A DNA stretch of 64,000 nt from contig NZ_JHVB01000007.1 in NCBI RefSeq assembly GCF_000619925.1, positions 1-64,000 of the forward strand, read 5' to 3'. The DNA is from Treponema sp. C6A8 (GTDB lineage: Bacteria > Spirochaetota > Spirochaetia > Treponematales > Treponemataceae). A model generated the notes under the pieces. That model worked only from the letters and a program-made list of their open reading frames with translations. It was not told where the DNA came from and did not search any database. This document shows positions 24,057-31,764 of this stretch, one piece after another. The stretch's first letter is position 1; every line of letters begins with the position of its first letter. The position numbers and the translations under genes are program-made.

Positions 24057-24383
24057 TTATACTGTAATTTTTAAGAATGCCGTTGCGCCTATTGTTTCAA
24101 AAACCTGCATGCAGAAATCACTTGGATTACGGATTTCAAAAGTAAGCCCCTTGTCAGCTTTTGCAAGAGTAGTTTTGTAGACATAAATAACTACGCGAAG
24201 ACCTGCACTGGAAATATAAGGAACTTCTGAAAGGTCAAGAATCAGGTTATGAACCAGATTAATGTTTACATTCAGAAAATGTTTGTTAAGGAAGTTTTCA
24301 AGATCCGGAGAGGTATTTGTATCGAGTTTACCTATAACTTTTACATAAAGAGTATCATTTAAGCGTTGTTCTTCTATAGTCAT
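24057..24383 (-). CDS. STAS-domain anti-sigma factor antagonist
   Basis: A 108-residue single STAS domain of SpoIIAA/RsbV type. The core reads LILDLSEVPYISSAGLRVVI at 47-66, with the S58-S59 pair at the phosphorylation site position. It would bind the RsbW-like kinase when unphosphorylated, and the SpoIIE-type phosphatase of the same operon would regenerate it. It is the first gene of the long operon. The start at 24383 coincides with the predicted transcription start, so the mRNA appears leaderless; no Shine-Dalgarno is visible. Confidence 0.9.
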   Translation of the reverse strand: MTIEEQRLNDTLYVKVIGKLDTNTSPDLENFLNKHFLNVNINLVHNLILDLSEVPYISSAGLRVVIYVYKTTLAKADKGLTFEIRNPSDFCMQVFETIGATAFLKITV

Positions 24384-24418
24384 ATGAAAATTATAGCATT
24401 AGAATTTTCATATGACAA
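24379..24418 (-). promoter_or_regulatory. leaderless promoter with a 14-bp-arm inverted repeat
   Basis: On the minus strand TTGTCA (24418-24413), a 17-base spacer and TATAAT (24395-24390) form a near-consensus promoter. Its start would fall 7 bases on, at the A of the STAS ATG (24383). The perfect inverted repeat GTCATATGAAAATT (24379-24392) / AATTTTCATATGAC (24403-24416) covers -35 to start, with 10 bases between arms, so an operator or a hairpin is possible. Confidence 0.7.
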
Positions 24419-24425
24419 AGAAAAC

Positions 24426-26204
24426 TTAGTACAACTTGTGCTCGGCAAAAAATTCTATGCTGTCAGCTCTTTTTCCGTCAGTTTCAAAAATGATGATTTC
24501 ATTTTCGCCTTCCTTGAGGAGAGGAGCAGGAACGTACAGTCTTTTCTGCGGTCCGATTTCCCAGAAGCGGCCAAGATTAAAACCGTTCAGGAAGATACAG
24601 CCTTTGCCCCAGCCGGTAAAGTCCAGATAGGTGTCGCAGGCTTTATCTACCACAAGGTAGAATCGGCTGAAGGTTGGAGTAGCGGCTTTGTCCATGCCTG
24701 CGATACCGTCCTCAGCTTTAGTCCAGTCAATTTTTGCAAGCTGGGCTTTATCTAGATTCAGGTTGTAGTAAGTCCAGTCGGTAAGGGCTTTTTCATCAGC
24801 AAGAACTTTTCCTCTGATACCCTTGCGCTGGAAAGGAATTTTGCTTGCAAAATTAACGCGGCCAAGGTTTTCTACAAGAAGGGTAAGTTCGTCACCGGCT
24901 GCAAGAGGCAAATCAAGAGTTTTTGAAGTTTCCTTGTCAAAAAGGATAGTCATGAGTTCTCCGTTTTTGAATTCGTGAATTCTGTCCTGGCCATCTTCAA
25001 TTTTAAGTACAGAGGAGGCTGCATCAGCCTTTGTTTTATAGAGAATATAGCCGTAATCCTGTCCGCAGGCTTCCATACCAGGTAATTTTTCGCCAGAAAA
25101 GTGCTTTGAGTCTGCTAAAGTGTCTAAAATATCAAACAATTTAACAACTTTTTGAGCTTTTACGACACCGTAAGCCTTCTGTTCAATCTTTGTAGAAAGT
25201 GGAATCTCTTCAAAGTCACGGTATTTTCTGATAATATCCTGGAAAACTCGGTATTTTTCCGTAATTTTTCCGTCTTCAGAAAGTGGAGCATCGTAGTCGT
25301 AACTTGTTGTGTCTGGAGTAAGTTTTGCAAAATAGTTCGAGCCGTTCATAAAGCCGAAGTTTGTGCCACCGTGGAACATGTAGAAATTTACGTTTCCTTT
25401 TTTGAGTATGTAGTTCAAATCTTTGATGTTGCGCTTGATTTTAGAAGTTTTGTGCTCTTTGTTTCCCCAGGCATCAAACCAGCCGATCCAGAATTCCATG
25501 CACATAAGCGGACCGCGGTTTCCAGTCTTTTTCATCATGCGTTTCATGTTTGCAAAAAGCGGGCGGGCGTGTGAGCCGAAGTTTCCTGTTGGAAGGACGC
25601 CGTCACACTGACCGTTGATGAACATTTTTCCCCAAGGGCCATCGCTTGTTACAAATGGAACTGTAATTCCGCCTTCTCGCATAAGGTCTGCAAGAAACTT
25701 CATATAGCTCATGTCTTTTCCATAGTAGCCGTATTCGTTTTCTATCTGCATCAAAATGATGTTTCCGCCCTTATCAATCTGATGGTTAACAAGGCGAGGC
25801 ATAAGTACTTTGTAATAATCGCGTACATTCTGATAATAAGGCTCATTTTTACAGCGTGGCTCAAGTCCAGGAACGGCAAGCAGCCAGGAAGGAAGGCCGC
25901 CAAGTTCCCATTCTGCACAGATATATGGAGAAGGGCGTACGATAGCGTAAAGCCCCAGCTTCTGGGCAAGGTCAAGGAATTTTTCAAAATCGCAGAGGCC
26001 GTCAAAGCAGAATTCGCCTTTTTTAGGTTCTGTAATATTCCACGGAATATATGTTTCAACTGTGTTACAGCCCATATTCTTAAGTTTTTCAAGTCTGTCC
26101 TGCCAGTATTCAGGAACAACGCGGAAGTAATGAATTGAACCAGAAATAATCTGGAAAGGTTTACCGTCTAATAAAAATGTATCTTTAATTTCAAATGTAC
26201 TCAT
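24426..26204 (-). CDS. beta-galactosidase, glycoside hydrolase family 35
   Basis: A 592-residue GH35 enzyme without a signal peptide, so cytosolic. The TIM barrel spans about 8-330: PFQIISGSIHYFRVVPEYW, NTVETYIPWNITEP, and the GH35 signature IILMQIENEYGYYG with E157 as probable acid/base. E237 in MCMEFWIGWFDAWG is the probable nucleophile. Two beta domains follow to residue 592. It hydrolyses terminal beta-galactosyl residues of imported oligosaccharides. The end lies 42 bases before the STAS start, with a promoter in between, so it is probably a separate unit. A 25-bp perfect palindrome upstream likely governs it. Confidence 0.95.
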   Translation of the reverse strand: MSTFEIKDTFLLDGKPFQIISGSIHYFRVVPEYWQDRLEKLKNMGCNTVETYIPWNITEPKKGEFCFDGLCDFEKFLDLAQKLGLYAIVRPSPYICAEWELGGLPSWLLAVPGLEPRCKNEPYYQNVRDYYKVLMPRLVNHQIDKGGNIILMQIENEYGYYGKDMSYMKFLADLMREGGITVPFVTSDGPWGKMFINGQCDGVLPTGNFGSHARPLFANMKRMMKKTGNRGPLMCMEFWIGWFDAWGNKEHKTSKIKRNIKDLNYILKKGNVNFYMFHGGTNFGFMNGSNYFAKLTPDTTSYDYDAPLSEDGKITEKYRVFQDIIRKYRDFEEIPLSTKIEQKAYGVVKAQKVVKLFDILDTLADSKHFSGEKLPGMEACGQDYGYILYKTKADAASSVLKIEDGQDRIHEFKNGELMTILFDKETSKTLDLPLAAGDELTLLVENLGRVNFASKIPFQRKGIRGKVLADEKALTDWTYYNLNLDKAQLAKIDWTKAEDGIAGMDKAATPTFSRFYLVVDKACDTYLDFTGWGKGCIFLNGFNLGRFWEIGPQKRLYVPAPLLKEGENEIIIFETDGKRADSIEFFAEHKLY

Positions 26205-26230
26205 ATCTTTATATTACAATAGTTTAAGGA

Positions 26231-26255
26231 TTAGTGATAGTATTACTATCACTAA
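26231..26255. promoter_or_regulatory. 25-bp perfect palindrome upstream of the GH35 gene
   Basis: TTAGTGATAGTA (26231-26242), one central T and TACTATCACTAA (26244-26255) form 12-bp perfect arms, 27 bases upstream of the beta-galactosidase start. Size and symmetry are those of an operator for a TetR-, LacI- or ROK-type repressor. It lies between divergent genes and could affect the HD-GYP gene as well. Confidence 0.7.
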
Positions 26256-26342
26256 AAATGTATAATTTTGAAGGATATTAATTGATTTTATACAAAACTG
26301 TGTTATCCTTTTAAATGATATTAACGGAGTAAAAACTTTCAT

Positions 26343-27587
26343 ATGCCATTAATCCAGAAAATACGTGAAATCCTTCTCGATTTTAAATACGCAAAAATCT
26401 TCCAGATAATAGCTGTATATTTTGCCCTTATTTATCATGTTTCATTTCTAATTGTATTCGGGGTAATGAAAATTTACCCTATGTTCTTCTATAATATATA
26501 CAGTGTTTCATTATTCACAGTTCTTTCAATTCTGGTACTTTCAAAAAAATCCTTTGTAATTCAGTATATTTTCTTCTATATAGAAGTTGTCGTTCATCAG
26601 TTATTGGCCGACTATTTCCTTGGTGGAATGGCATCCTTCCACTTTTTCATTTTCCTTGTTGGTATTGTTCCGCTTTTGACTTTCCGTGGTCATTTTAAGC
26701 AGTCAATTTTTTATGGACTTTTTTCATCAGGACTTTTTACCTTTCTTGAAGTAATTGCGCCTAAAATTGAGCCGCGATATCACCTTTCTAAAACTGCCTT
26801 TACTGTAATCAAAACTGTAAATATTGCTTCTGATACTGTTGTAAATATTGTCGGTCTTTTGATGTACGCTTACCTTGTTTACCTTGTAGAAAAGAAGCTG
26901 CAGACTCAGGTTGATGTAAAGACAGCAGAAGCCCAGGCAAAAACTGAAAAGCTTTTGAAAATCCAGAGCTATGTTATCAGCAGTCTTGCAAACCTTGTTG
27001 ATAACCGTGATTTTGATACAGGTGAGCATATTCAGAGAACTTCTGCCTATGTTGATTTGATTTCCCGTAGTGCCTTGGAAAGGGGGCTTTTCAAAGAAGA
27101 AATAAACGAAACTTTTGTTGATTACATTAAACGTGCGGCTCCTCTTCATGATGTTGGAAAGATTGTCGTTTCAGATGTAATTTTGAAAAAGCCTGGAAAA
27201 CTTACTGAAGATGAATTTAATTTGATGAAAATGCACGCAAAAGAGGGCGGTCGTGTCATAAAAGAAGTTTTTGCCATGAGTGATGACAAAGCCTTTATTA
27301 AGGTAGCTGCCGACGTAGCAACATATCACCACGAAAAATGGAATGGAACCGGATATCCTTTTGGATTGAAGGGCGATACAATTCCTCTAAGCGCGCGCAT
27401 CATGGCTGTTGCCGATGTTTTTGATGCCCTTGTATCGCGCCGCTGCTACAAAGAGCCTTACGATAAGGAAACTGCCTATAGAATCCTTGAAGAGGGTGCC
27501 GGAGAACATTTTGATCCTGCTGTTGTTGCAATTTTCTTGAATCTTAAACCTGAAATTGATAAGGTAATGGAAAAATTCAAGCGCTAG
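26343..27587 (+). CDS. membrane-anchored HD-GYP phosphodiesterase
   Basis: A 414-residue protein with six predicted transmembrane helices in residues 15-190, a short linker helix (about 190-215) and an HD-GYP domain (about 220-410). The catalytic pattern is intact: DTGEHIQRTS, the HD pair in APLHDVGKIVVSD (about 267-271), MKMHAKEGG, the GYP segment YHHEKWNGTGYPFGLKG, and IMAVADVFDALVS. Such enzymes hydrolyse cyclic di-GMP, linking an unknown membrane signal to motility or envelope functions. It stands alone, divergent from the beta-galactosidase gene. Confidence 0.93.
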   Translation: MPLIQKIREILLDFKYAKIFQIIAVYFALIYHVSFLIVFGVMKIYPMFFYNIYSVSLFTVLSILVLSKKSFVIQYIFFYIEVVVHQLLADYFLGGMASFHFFIFLVGIVPLLTFRGHFKQSIFYGLFSSGLFTFLEVIAPKIEPRYHLSKTAFTVIKTVNIASDTVVNIVGLLMYAYLVYLVEKKLQTQVDVKTAEAQAKTEKLLKIQSYVISSLANLVDNRDFDTGEHIQRTSAYVDLISRSALERGLFKEEINETFVDYIKRAAPLHDVGKIVVSDVILKKPGKLTEDEFNLMKMHAKEGGRVIKEVFAMSDDKAFIKVAADVATYHHEKWNGTGYPFGLKGDTIPLSARIMAVADVFDALVSRRCYKEPYDKETAYRILEEGAGEHFDPAVVAIFLNLKPEIDKVMEKFKR

Positions 27588-27635
27588 AAAATTCTGCTGA
27601 ACATTGATTATTTTTGGATAAGCTATACAGCTTTC

Positions 27636-27669
27636 TTGACAAAACATATAACGTGGTATAACGTTATAC
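27636..27669 (+). promoter_or_regulatory. promoter with palindromic operator for a MATE gene
   Basis: TTGACA (27636-27641) is followed after 15 bases by TATAAC (27657-27662). The perfect palindrome GTATAACGTTATAC (27656-27669) overlaps the -10, and a further TATAACGT copy lies 10 bases upstream (27647-27654). The layout suggests a repressor-controlled promoter 7 bases before the start codon at 27676. Confidence 0.6.
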
Positions 27670-27675
27670 TAAACT

Positions 27676-29061
27676 ATGAATAACAAATACTTTGGTACAT
27701 GGAAGTTTTATAAAAGGGCTCTGGCAATTGCTATTCCCATTATGCTTCAGCTTTTCATTCAGAATTTAGTTTCTCTTATTGATAATTTTATGGTTGCCGG
27801 ACTTGGCGACGTAAAAATGAGTGGTGTTAATGTCTGCGGACAGATAAACTTTGTCTTTATCGTGCTTATTAACACCCTTTGTATGTCTGGCGGCATTTTC
27901 ATGTCGCAGTTTAAAGGTGCAAACGATAAGCGGGGAATGCAGCAGAGTTTCCGCTTTAAGCTGCTGGTAACAGGATTTTTCGGCGTGGTTTATGCGCTTT
28001 TATGCTGGTGGGCACCGCGCGGTCTTTATTCATTGCTGCTTCACAATAATACAGATGCCGCAGCTATCATTGATCAGACGGTAAGCTATGCAAAGTCAGT
28101 GGCACTTTCCTGGATTTTCATGTGTATTTCTCAATCCATTGCTTCGTCTTTGCGTGAAGTTGAAATTGTACGTCCTCCGCTTGTAATAAGTATTATTGCA
28201 ACACTTGTAAATACAGTATTCAACTACATTTTGATTTACGGTCATTTTGGCGCTCCTCGTCTGGAAGTTGCCGGGGCAGGATATGCTACTGTAATTGCCC
28301 GTGGGGTAGAACTTATCCTCTTTTTAATTTATGCCGCCTATAGAAAGCCGGACTTCCTCTTCAAACTTATTACAATCCTGAATATAGATTTCCTGCTTGG
28401 CGTAAAAATCTTAAAAAAATCTGTTTTGATTTTAGTTTCAGAACTTTTATGGGCATTTTCGGAAACAGTTGCCACAGCCCTCTACAATACTCTTGGCGGC
28501 GCAGAAGTCGTTTCCGGCATGGCGGGTGGATTTGCAATCTGCAATCTCTTCTTTATCTGCTTCAGCGGAATTGTAACTGCAACAACCGTAATTGTTGGCC
28601 AGGAACTTGGGGCAGGGCATCTGGAAGAAGCAAGAATTCAGAAAAACTGGATTTTGACCGGCTCAACGGTTTTTGGCTGCATTTTCCTTGTAATAGGTTT
28701 TGCGACAACCCTTCTGGTTCCTCATGTTTTTGCAAACCTTACTCACGAGGCCCGCAGAATTGCCTGCGGAGTTATAATTGTAGGCGCTGCCTACCTTCCT
28801 CTCTGGGCCTTCTTAAACGCTCAGTATGCAATCAGCCGTGCTGGCGGTGATGTAAAAATGGGTGCAATTTGCGACGTAGCTGCAAATATTGCCTATATCG
28901 CTTCAATGTTCTTTTTTGTACTCTGTACAAGTCTTGGACCTATAGCAATTTATGCCCTTACAAAAATTTCCGATTTTATCAAAGCCGGTATTGCCCACTG
29001 GTGGTTGAAAAAGGAAAAATGGCTGGTAAATCTTGCTGCCGAAAGTAAGCAGAAAAATTGA
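27676..29061 (+). CDS. MATE family efflux transporter
   Basis: A 461-residue MATE exporter, the third of the window. It has twelve hydrophobic segments and the family opening KRALAIAIPIMLQLFIQNLVSLIDNFMVAGLG, SGGIFMSQFKGANDKRGM, then the second half SVLILVSELLWAFSETVATA and IVGQELGAGHLEEA. It would extrude cationic compounds with sodium or protons. The ribosome site before 27676 is poor, and the start is 7 bases after the predicted -10, so translation could be from a very short leader. The three MATE proteins are diverged from one another, so they are not recent copies. Confidence 0.92.
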   Translation: MNNKYFGTWKFYKRALAIAIPIMLQLFIQNLVSLIDNFMVAGLGDVKMSGVNVCGQINFVFIVLINTLCMSGGIFMSQFKGANDKRGMQQSFRFKLLVTGFFGVVYALLCWWAPRGLYSLLLHNNTDAAAIIDQTVSYAKSVALSWIFMCISQSIASSLREVEIVRPPLVISIIATLVNTVFNYILIYGHFGAPRLEVAGAGYATVIARGVELILFLIYAAYRKPDFLFKLITILNIDFLLGVKILKKSVLILVSELLWAFSETVATALYNTLGGAEVVSGMAGGFAICNLFFICFSGIVTATTVIVGQELGAGHLEEARIQKNWILTGSTVFGCIFLVIGFATTLLVPHVFANLTHEARRIACGVIIVGAAYLPLWAFLNAQYAISRAGGDVKMGAICDVAANIAYIASMFFFVLCTSLGPIAIYALTKISDFIKAGIAHWWLKKEKWLVNLAAESKQKN

Positions 29062-29102
29062 AGAGGAAAAGTAATTTTACTTGCAAAAAAGGGCTCAGGG
29101 CA

Positions 29103-29311
29103 AAAAGAAAGCCGGGGGTTTCCCGGCCTGTAAAGTGCTATCAGTCAACCTAAGGACTGGCACCATAATATATCCAGTTGTAAAGCCACTGGTAACTTCG
29201 AAATGTCTAGCGTATTATACAGCCTCGACCAGGCGTGCTGTCTTTGTCGGAAATTGCATATTGCCTCCTACCAAGTAACCGGTCTGCGTCCTCATCTCGC
29301 TCCTTGCTACA
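29103..29311 (-). ncRNA. stand-alone transcription unit with folded RNA and terminator
   Basis: On the minus strand a promoter (TTGCAT 29345-29340, 16 bases, TAATAT 29323-29318) and a terminator bound about 209 bases with no other gene. The terminator stem is GCCGGG/CCCGGC (29127-29111), followed by TTTCTTTTT. Between them lie hairpins such as ACAGC/GCUGU, CCAGU/ACUGG and GUGC-CAGUC/GACUG-N3-GCAC, plus a 26-codon frame with its own ribosome site. It does not match 6S, SRP, tmRNA or RNase P consensus elements that I know. It could also be read as the 3' region of the upstream gene's transcript. Confidence 0.5.
29215..29295 (-). CDS. possible 26-residue peptide
   Basis: Frame from ATG at 29295 with AAGGAG 4 bases upstream; a second in-frame ATG at 29259 has its own AGGAGG. 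It starts MRTQTGYLVGGNMQFP, continues with TKTARLVEAV and stops at 29215. No cysteine or hydrophobic segment is present. It could be a leader peptide, a small secreted signal after processing or simply a spurious frame inside a structured RNA. No modification enzyme is adjacent. Confidence 0.35.
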   Translation of the reverse strand: MRTQTGYLVGGNMQFPTKTARLVEAV

Positions 29312-29373
29312 TTTTTAATATTAACATACTTTGCCAGGAATGCAAGAAAAAAGTTTCAAAAATGATAAAAAAA

Positions 29374-30897
29374 TCATTTACTTCTTCGGATGTACTGAGG
29401 GCGTACTTCGTGAGGGTTGTACCAGTTGTAAAAAGTTTCTGCAATCTGTTCATCTTCATTTTCAAGATACTGCTGCCACAAGTCTTCACGGATTAAAAGA
29501 TAGTTCTGGTCTATGGTGCGGATATCTTCGCTGCTATTCTCATTCAGGACTTCTCTGATTCTTCCTTCATTTGCACCGTAAGCAAGGCGCCAGGTTTTTT
29601 CTGGGGCAATTTCAAAATCAGGAAGCCAGTTCAGGCCGTCCTTTAAATTATTCTCATAAGTGTAAACGTGATTCAGGCCAAGGTGAGCAATTAAAAGTGA
29701 ATCCTGCGGAAGGTCTGAAAGTTTTTGAACAATCTTTTTGTAATATTGGTATGGCGGGTCATTTTTAGGATTATAGAGCCTCTTAGTTTCTGGAATCAGG
29801 TACATAAAGCCTATAAAATAGATTCCCCACAGAATATAAACCAAAGAAGAGCTTTTACCCCTTTTTTTTGTCTGTCCAGTTGATTGCTTTTTTGAAATAT
29901 TAAAATTATCAATTATAAATACAAAATAAATAAGTAAGGGAATGCCAAGGGGAACGGCGTTCATCCACATTCTTAAGCCCATATCACTGTCTAAGTTCCA
30001 AAGGGGAAAGTATATAAATGGAACAAGAAGAACTGCCTTGCGTCCGGGTACTTTTTTTATGATTGCAAGAAGTGCAAGAAAATAAATAAGAGGAGCATAT
30101 AAAGTCATTTCTATTGCGCCCCAGTCTACATTGTTTAAGAAGTTCTTGTTAAACAAGGGCAGGTGGGGAAAGTCAAAGGCATGCAGAAAGCGGGGACTGT
30201 GAAGTGCCAGAAATGATACAAGAAAAAAGCCTGCTGCTGCAAAAAATAAAAGGGCGCTGCAAATCAAGGTAATTTTTACGGCAGGATTTTTAATCTTAAA
30301 ATCTGATTTTTTTTCTCTGATAATCAAAATGCCCTTGTAGATAATAAGAAAGAAAGTCAAAAGAAGGGCTAAAAGCATAGAAACCTTATGGCTGATGCAG
30401 GATAAAAGAAAGAAAATAATGGAAGCAGATTTGTTGGATGCAGCCAGGGCACAAGCATAAAGAAGCAGAAAGAGGATTCCAGTCTGGTTATTTATATAAT
30501 TTATTCCAAACAGTGTGATTGTTGGAGAGGCTGCCGAAAGAAAAAAGCCCAGAAATGAAAATATCGTATTGCCTGTGAGCAGATAAATCAAAAGGAATAC
30601 AGCCGCTGAAATGCCAGCAGAAGAAAGTGCAGACCAGAGTTTTACACCGGTAACGGCGTCTCCTGTAAAAAATGAGCAGATTCCGCATAAGTAATAACCC
30701 GGTTCGTAGCTGGGGTTTTCAAGATGACCGTTTTCTGCAAAGGATTTAGCCTGAAGCGCGTAAAAATATCCGTCCAGGCCGTTAGCTTCGCTGGATTTTT
30801 GCAGCATGGAAAAACGCACCAAAAAAACAAAAATAAAAAGTCCTGCAATGACAATTGCGCGTAAAAGCGTCTTCAATTTTGCCTCATTAATTTTCAT
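29374..30897 (-). CDS. GT-C-like polytopic membrane protein
   Basis: A 507-residue protein with about eleven transmembrane helices and a C-terminal globular part from about residue 400. The first extracytoplasmic loop carries NGLDGYFYALQAKSFAENG, where the acidic D-G-Y-F-Y pattern resembles the catalytic loop of GT-C glycosyltransferases such as the PMT/ArnT group. The start at 30897 overlaps the stop of the VanW gene, giving translational coupling. It may transfer sugars from a lipid carrier onto an envelope molecule. The family cannot be fixed from sequence alone. Confidence 0.65.
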   Translation of the reverse strand: MKINEAKLKTLLRAIVIAGLFIFVFLVRFSMLQKSSEANGLDGYFYALQAKSFAENGHLENPSYEPGYYLCGICSFFTGDAVTGVKLWSALSSAGISAAVFLLIYLLTGNTIFSFLGFFLSAASPTITLFGINYINNQTGILFLLLYACALAASNKSASIIFFLLSCISHKVSMLLALLLTFFLIIYKGILIIREKKSDFKIKNPAVKITLICSALLFFAAAGFFLVSFLALHSPRFLHAFDFPHLPLFNKNFLNNVDWGAIEMTLYAPLIYFLALLAIIKKVPGRKAVLLVPFIYFPLWNLDSDMGLRMWMNAVPLGIPLLIYFVFIIDNFNISKKQSTGQTKKRGKSSSLVYILWGIYFIGFMYLIPETKRLYNPKNDPPYQYYKKIVQKLSDLPQDSLLIAHLGLNHVYTYENNLKDGLNWLPDFEIAPEKTWRLAYGANEGRIREVLNENSSEDIRTIDQNYLLIREDLWQQYLENEDEQIAETFYNWYNPHEVRPQYIRRSK

Positions 30898-31762
30898 CAG
30901 TTTTTTCTCCCTTGTTGGATTCCAGAAGCGGTTCATACATCATTATTGCGTGATTTTCCGTAACATATTCTTCGCTGTCAGCTTCAGAGGAGACCTTTCC
31001 ATTTTCTACAGAAAAATGCCGTCTCCATATTGTGTTGTGCCTTACATAAACACCGCCAATTTCCGTGCTTATCCAGTGGTCTTTCTGGTAAACTTCGTAT
31101 GTATCGGTGACAGGGGAGTCTTTTACCCATTTTCCGCATAAGCGGCCCCTTACATCATCAACCCAAACTAAAAGCCTGTAAGTGTCTGTCGTGCGGTTTT
31201 CTATCATAAGGTCGCGGTAATTGTAAACGCAGGTTGCGCCGCTTCCAAATGGCTGGGTTCTGTTTGAATCGGGAAATACATCGTAGCTGTGGCGGTAGCG
31301 TTCAAGAACTGTAAGGGGAGTGTGCAGAGTCATCCAGTAAATAAGGTTTGAAAGTGCGCAAAGCCCTCCTCCAATTGCCGCCCTAGGCTTTCCGTTTACA
31401 AGCATCATTCCTTTTTTATAGCCCTTACGCTTTGTGGGGTTTCCTATCAGGCGCCAGTAAGAAAAGATTTTTCCGCTTTTAAGAACCAGTCCGTTTACTT
31501 TTTTTACGGCAATCTGGAGATTTGCGATTTTCCCTTCCTGCAGTTCTATATCAACATCAGAAAGGTTTCGTCGCAAAGGAACTGAATGTTCAAAGGCAGT
31601 TGAGGTAAAGCTTTCAAAATCATCAGCTGAGGAAGTCTTTTTTAAAACTGCAAAACGCCGGCTCCAGCGAAACCAGGCAAGGCGGCGCAGCATGCAGTAA
31701 CATGCAACACCAATCCTAACCCGTAAGGCAGACCGGCGTTTTTGTGGAGTAAAACGGTACAA
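30887..31762 (-). CDS. VanW family protein
   Basis: A 291-residue VanW-domain protein. The domain core is visible: NGLVLKSGKIFSYWRLIGNP, KGYKKGMMLVNGKPRAAIGG, then GGLCALSNLIYWMTLHTPL, ERYRHSYDVFPDSNRTQPFG and SGATCVYNYRDLMIENRT. VanW occurs in some vancomycin-resistance clusters without being required and is found in many bacteria as a cell-wall protein of unknown activity. No signal peptide is evident, but a basic N-terminus and a short hydrophobic stretch exist. It overlaps by 11 bases with the GT-C-like gene, which suggests joint work on the envelope. Confidence 0.85.
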   Translation of the reverse strand: MYRFTPQKRRSALRVRIGVACYCMLRRLAWFRWSRRFAVLKKTSSADDFESFTSTAFEHSVPLRRNLSDVDIELQEGKIANLQIAVKKVNGLVLKSGKIFSYWRLIGNPTKRKGYKKGMMLVNGKPRAAIGGGLCALSNLIYWMTLHTPLTVLERYRHSYDVFPDSNRTQPFGSGATCVYNYRDLMIENRTTDTYRLLVWVDDVRGRLCGKWVKDSPVTDTYEVYQKDHWISTEIGGVYVRHNTIWRRHFSVENGKVSSEADSEEYVTENHAIMMYEPLLESNKGEKTDEN

Positions 31763-31764
31763 AA

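Noticed and set aside
29103..29311. 6S RNA, SRP RNA, tmRNA or RNase P RNA
   Set aside because: I found no SRP tetraloop domain, no tRNA-like ends or tag frame of tmRNA, no RNase P core motifs and no 6S-like pairing between the 5' and 3' ends.
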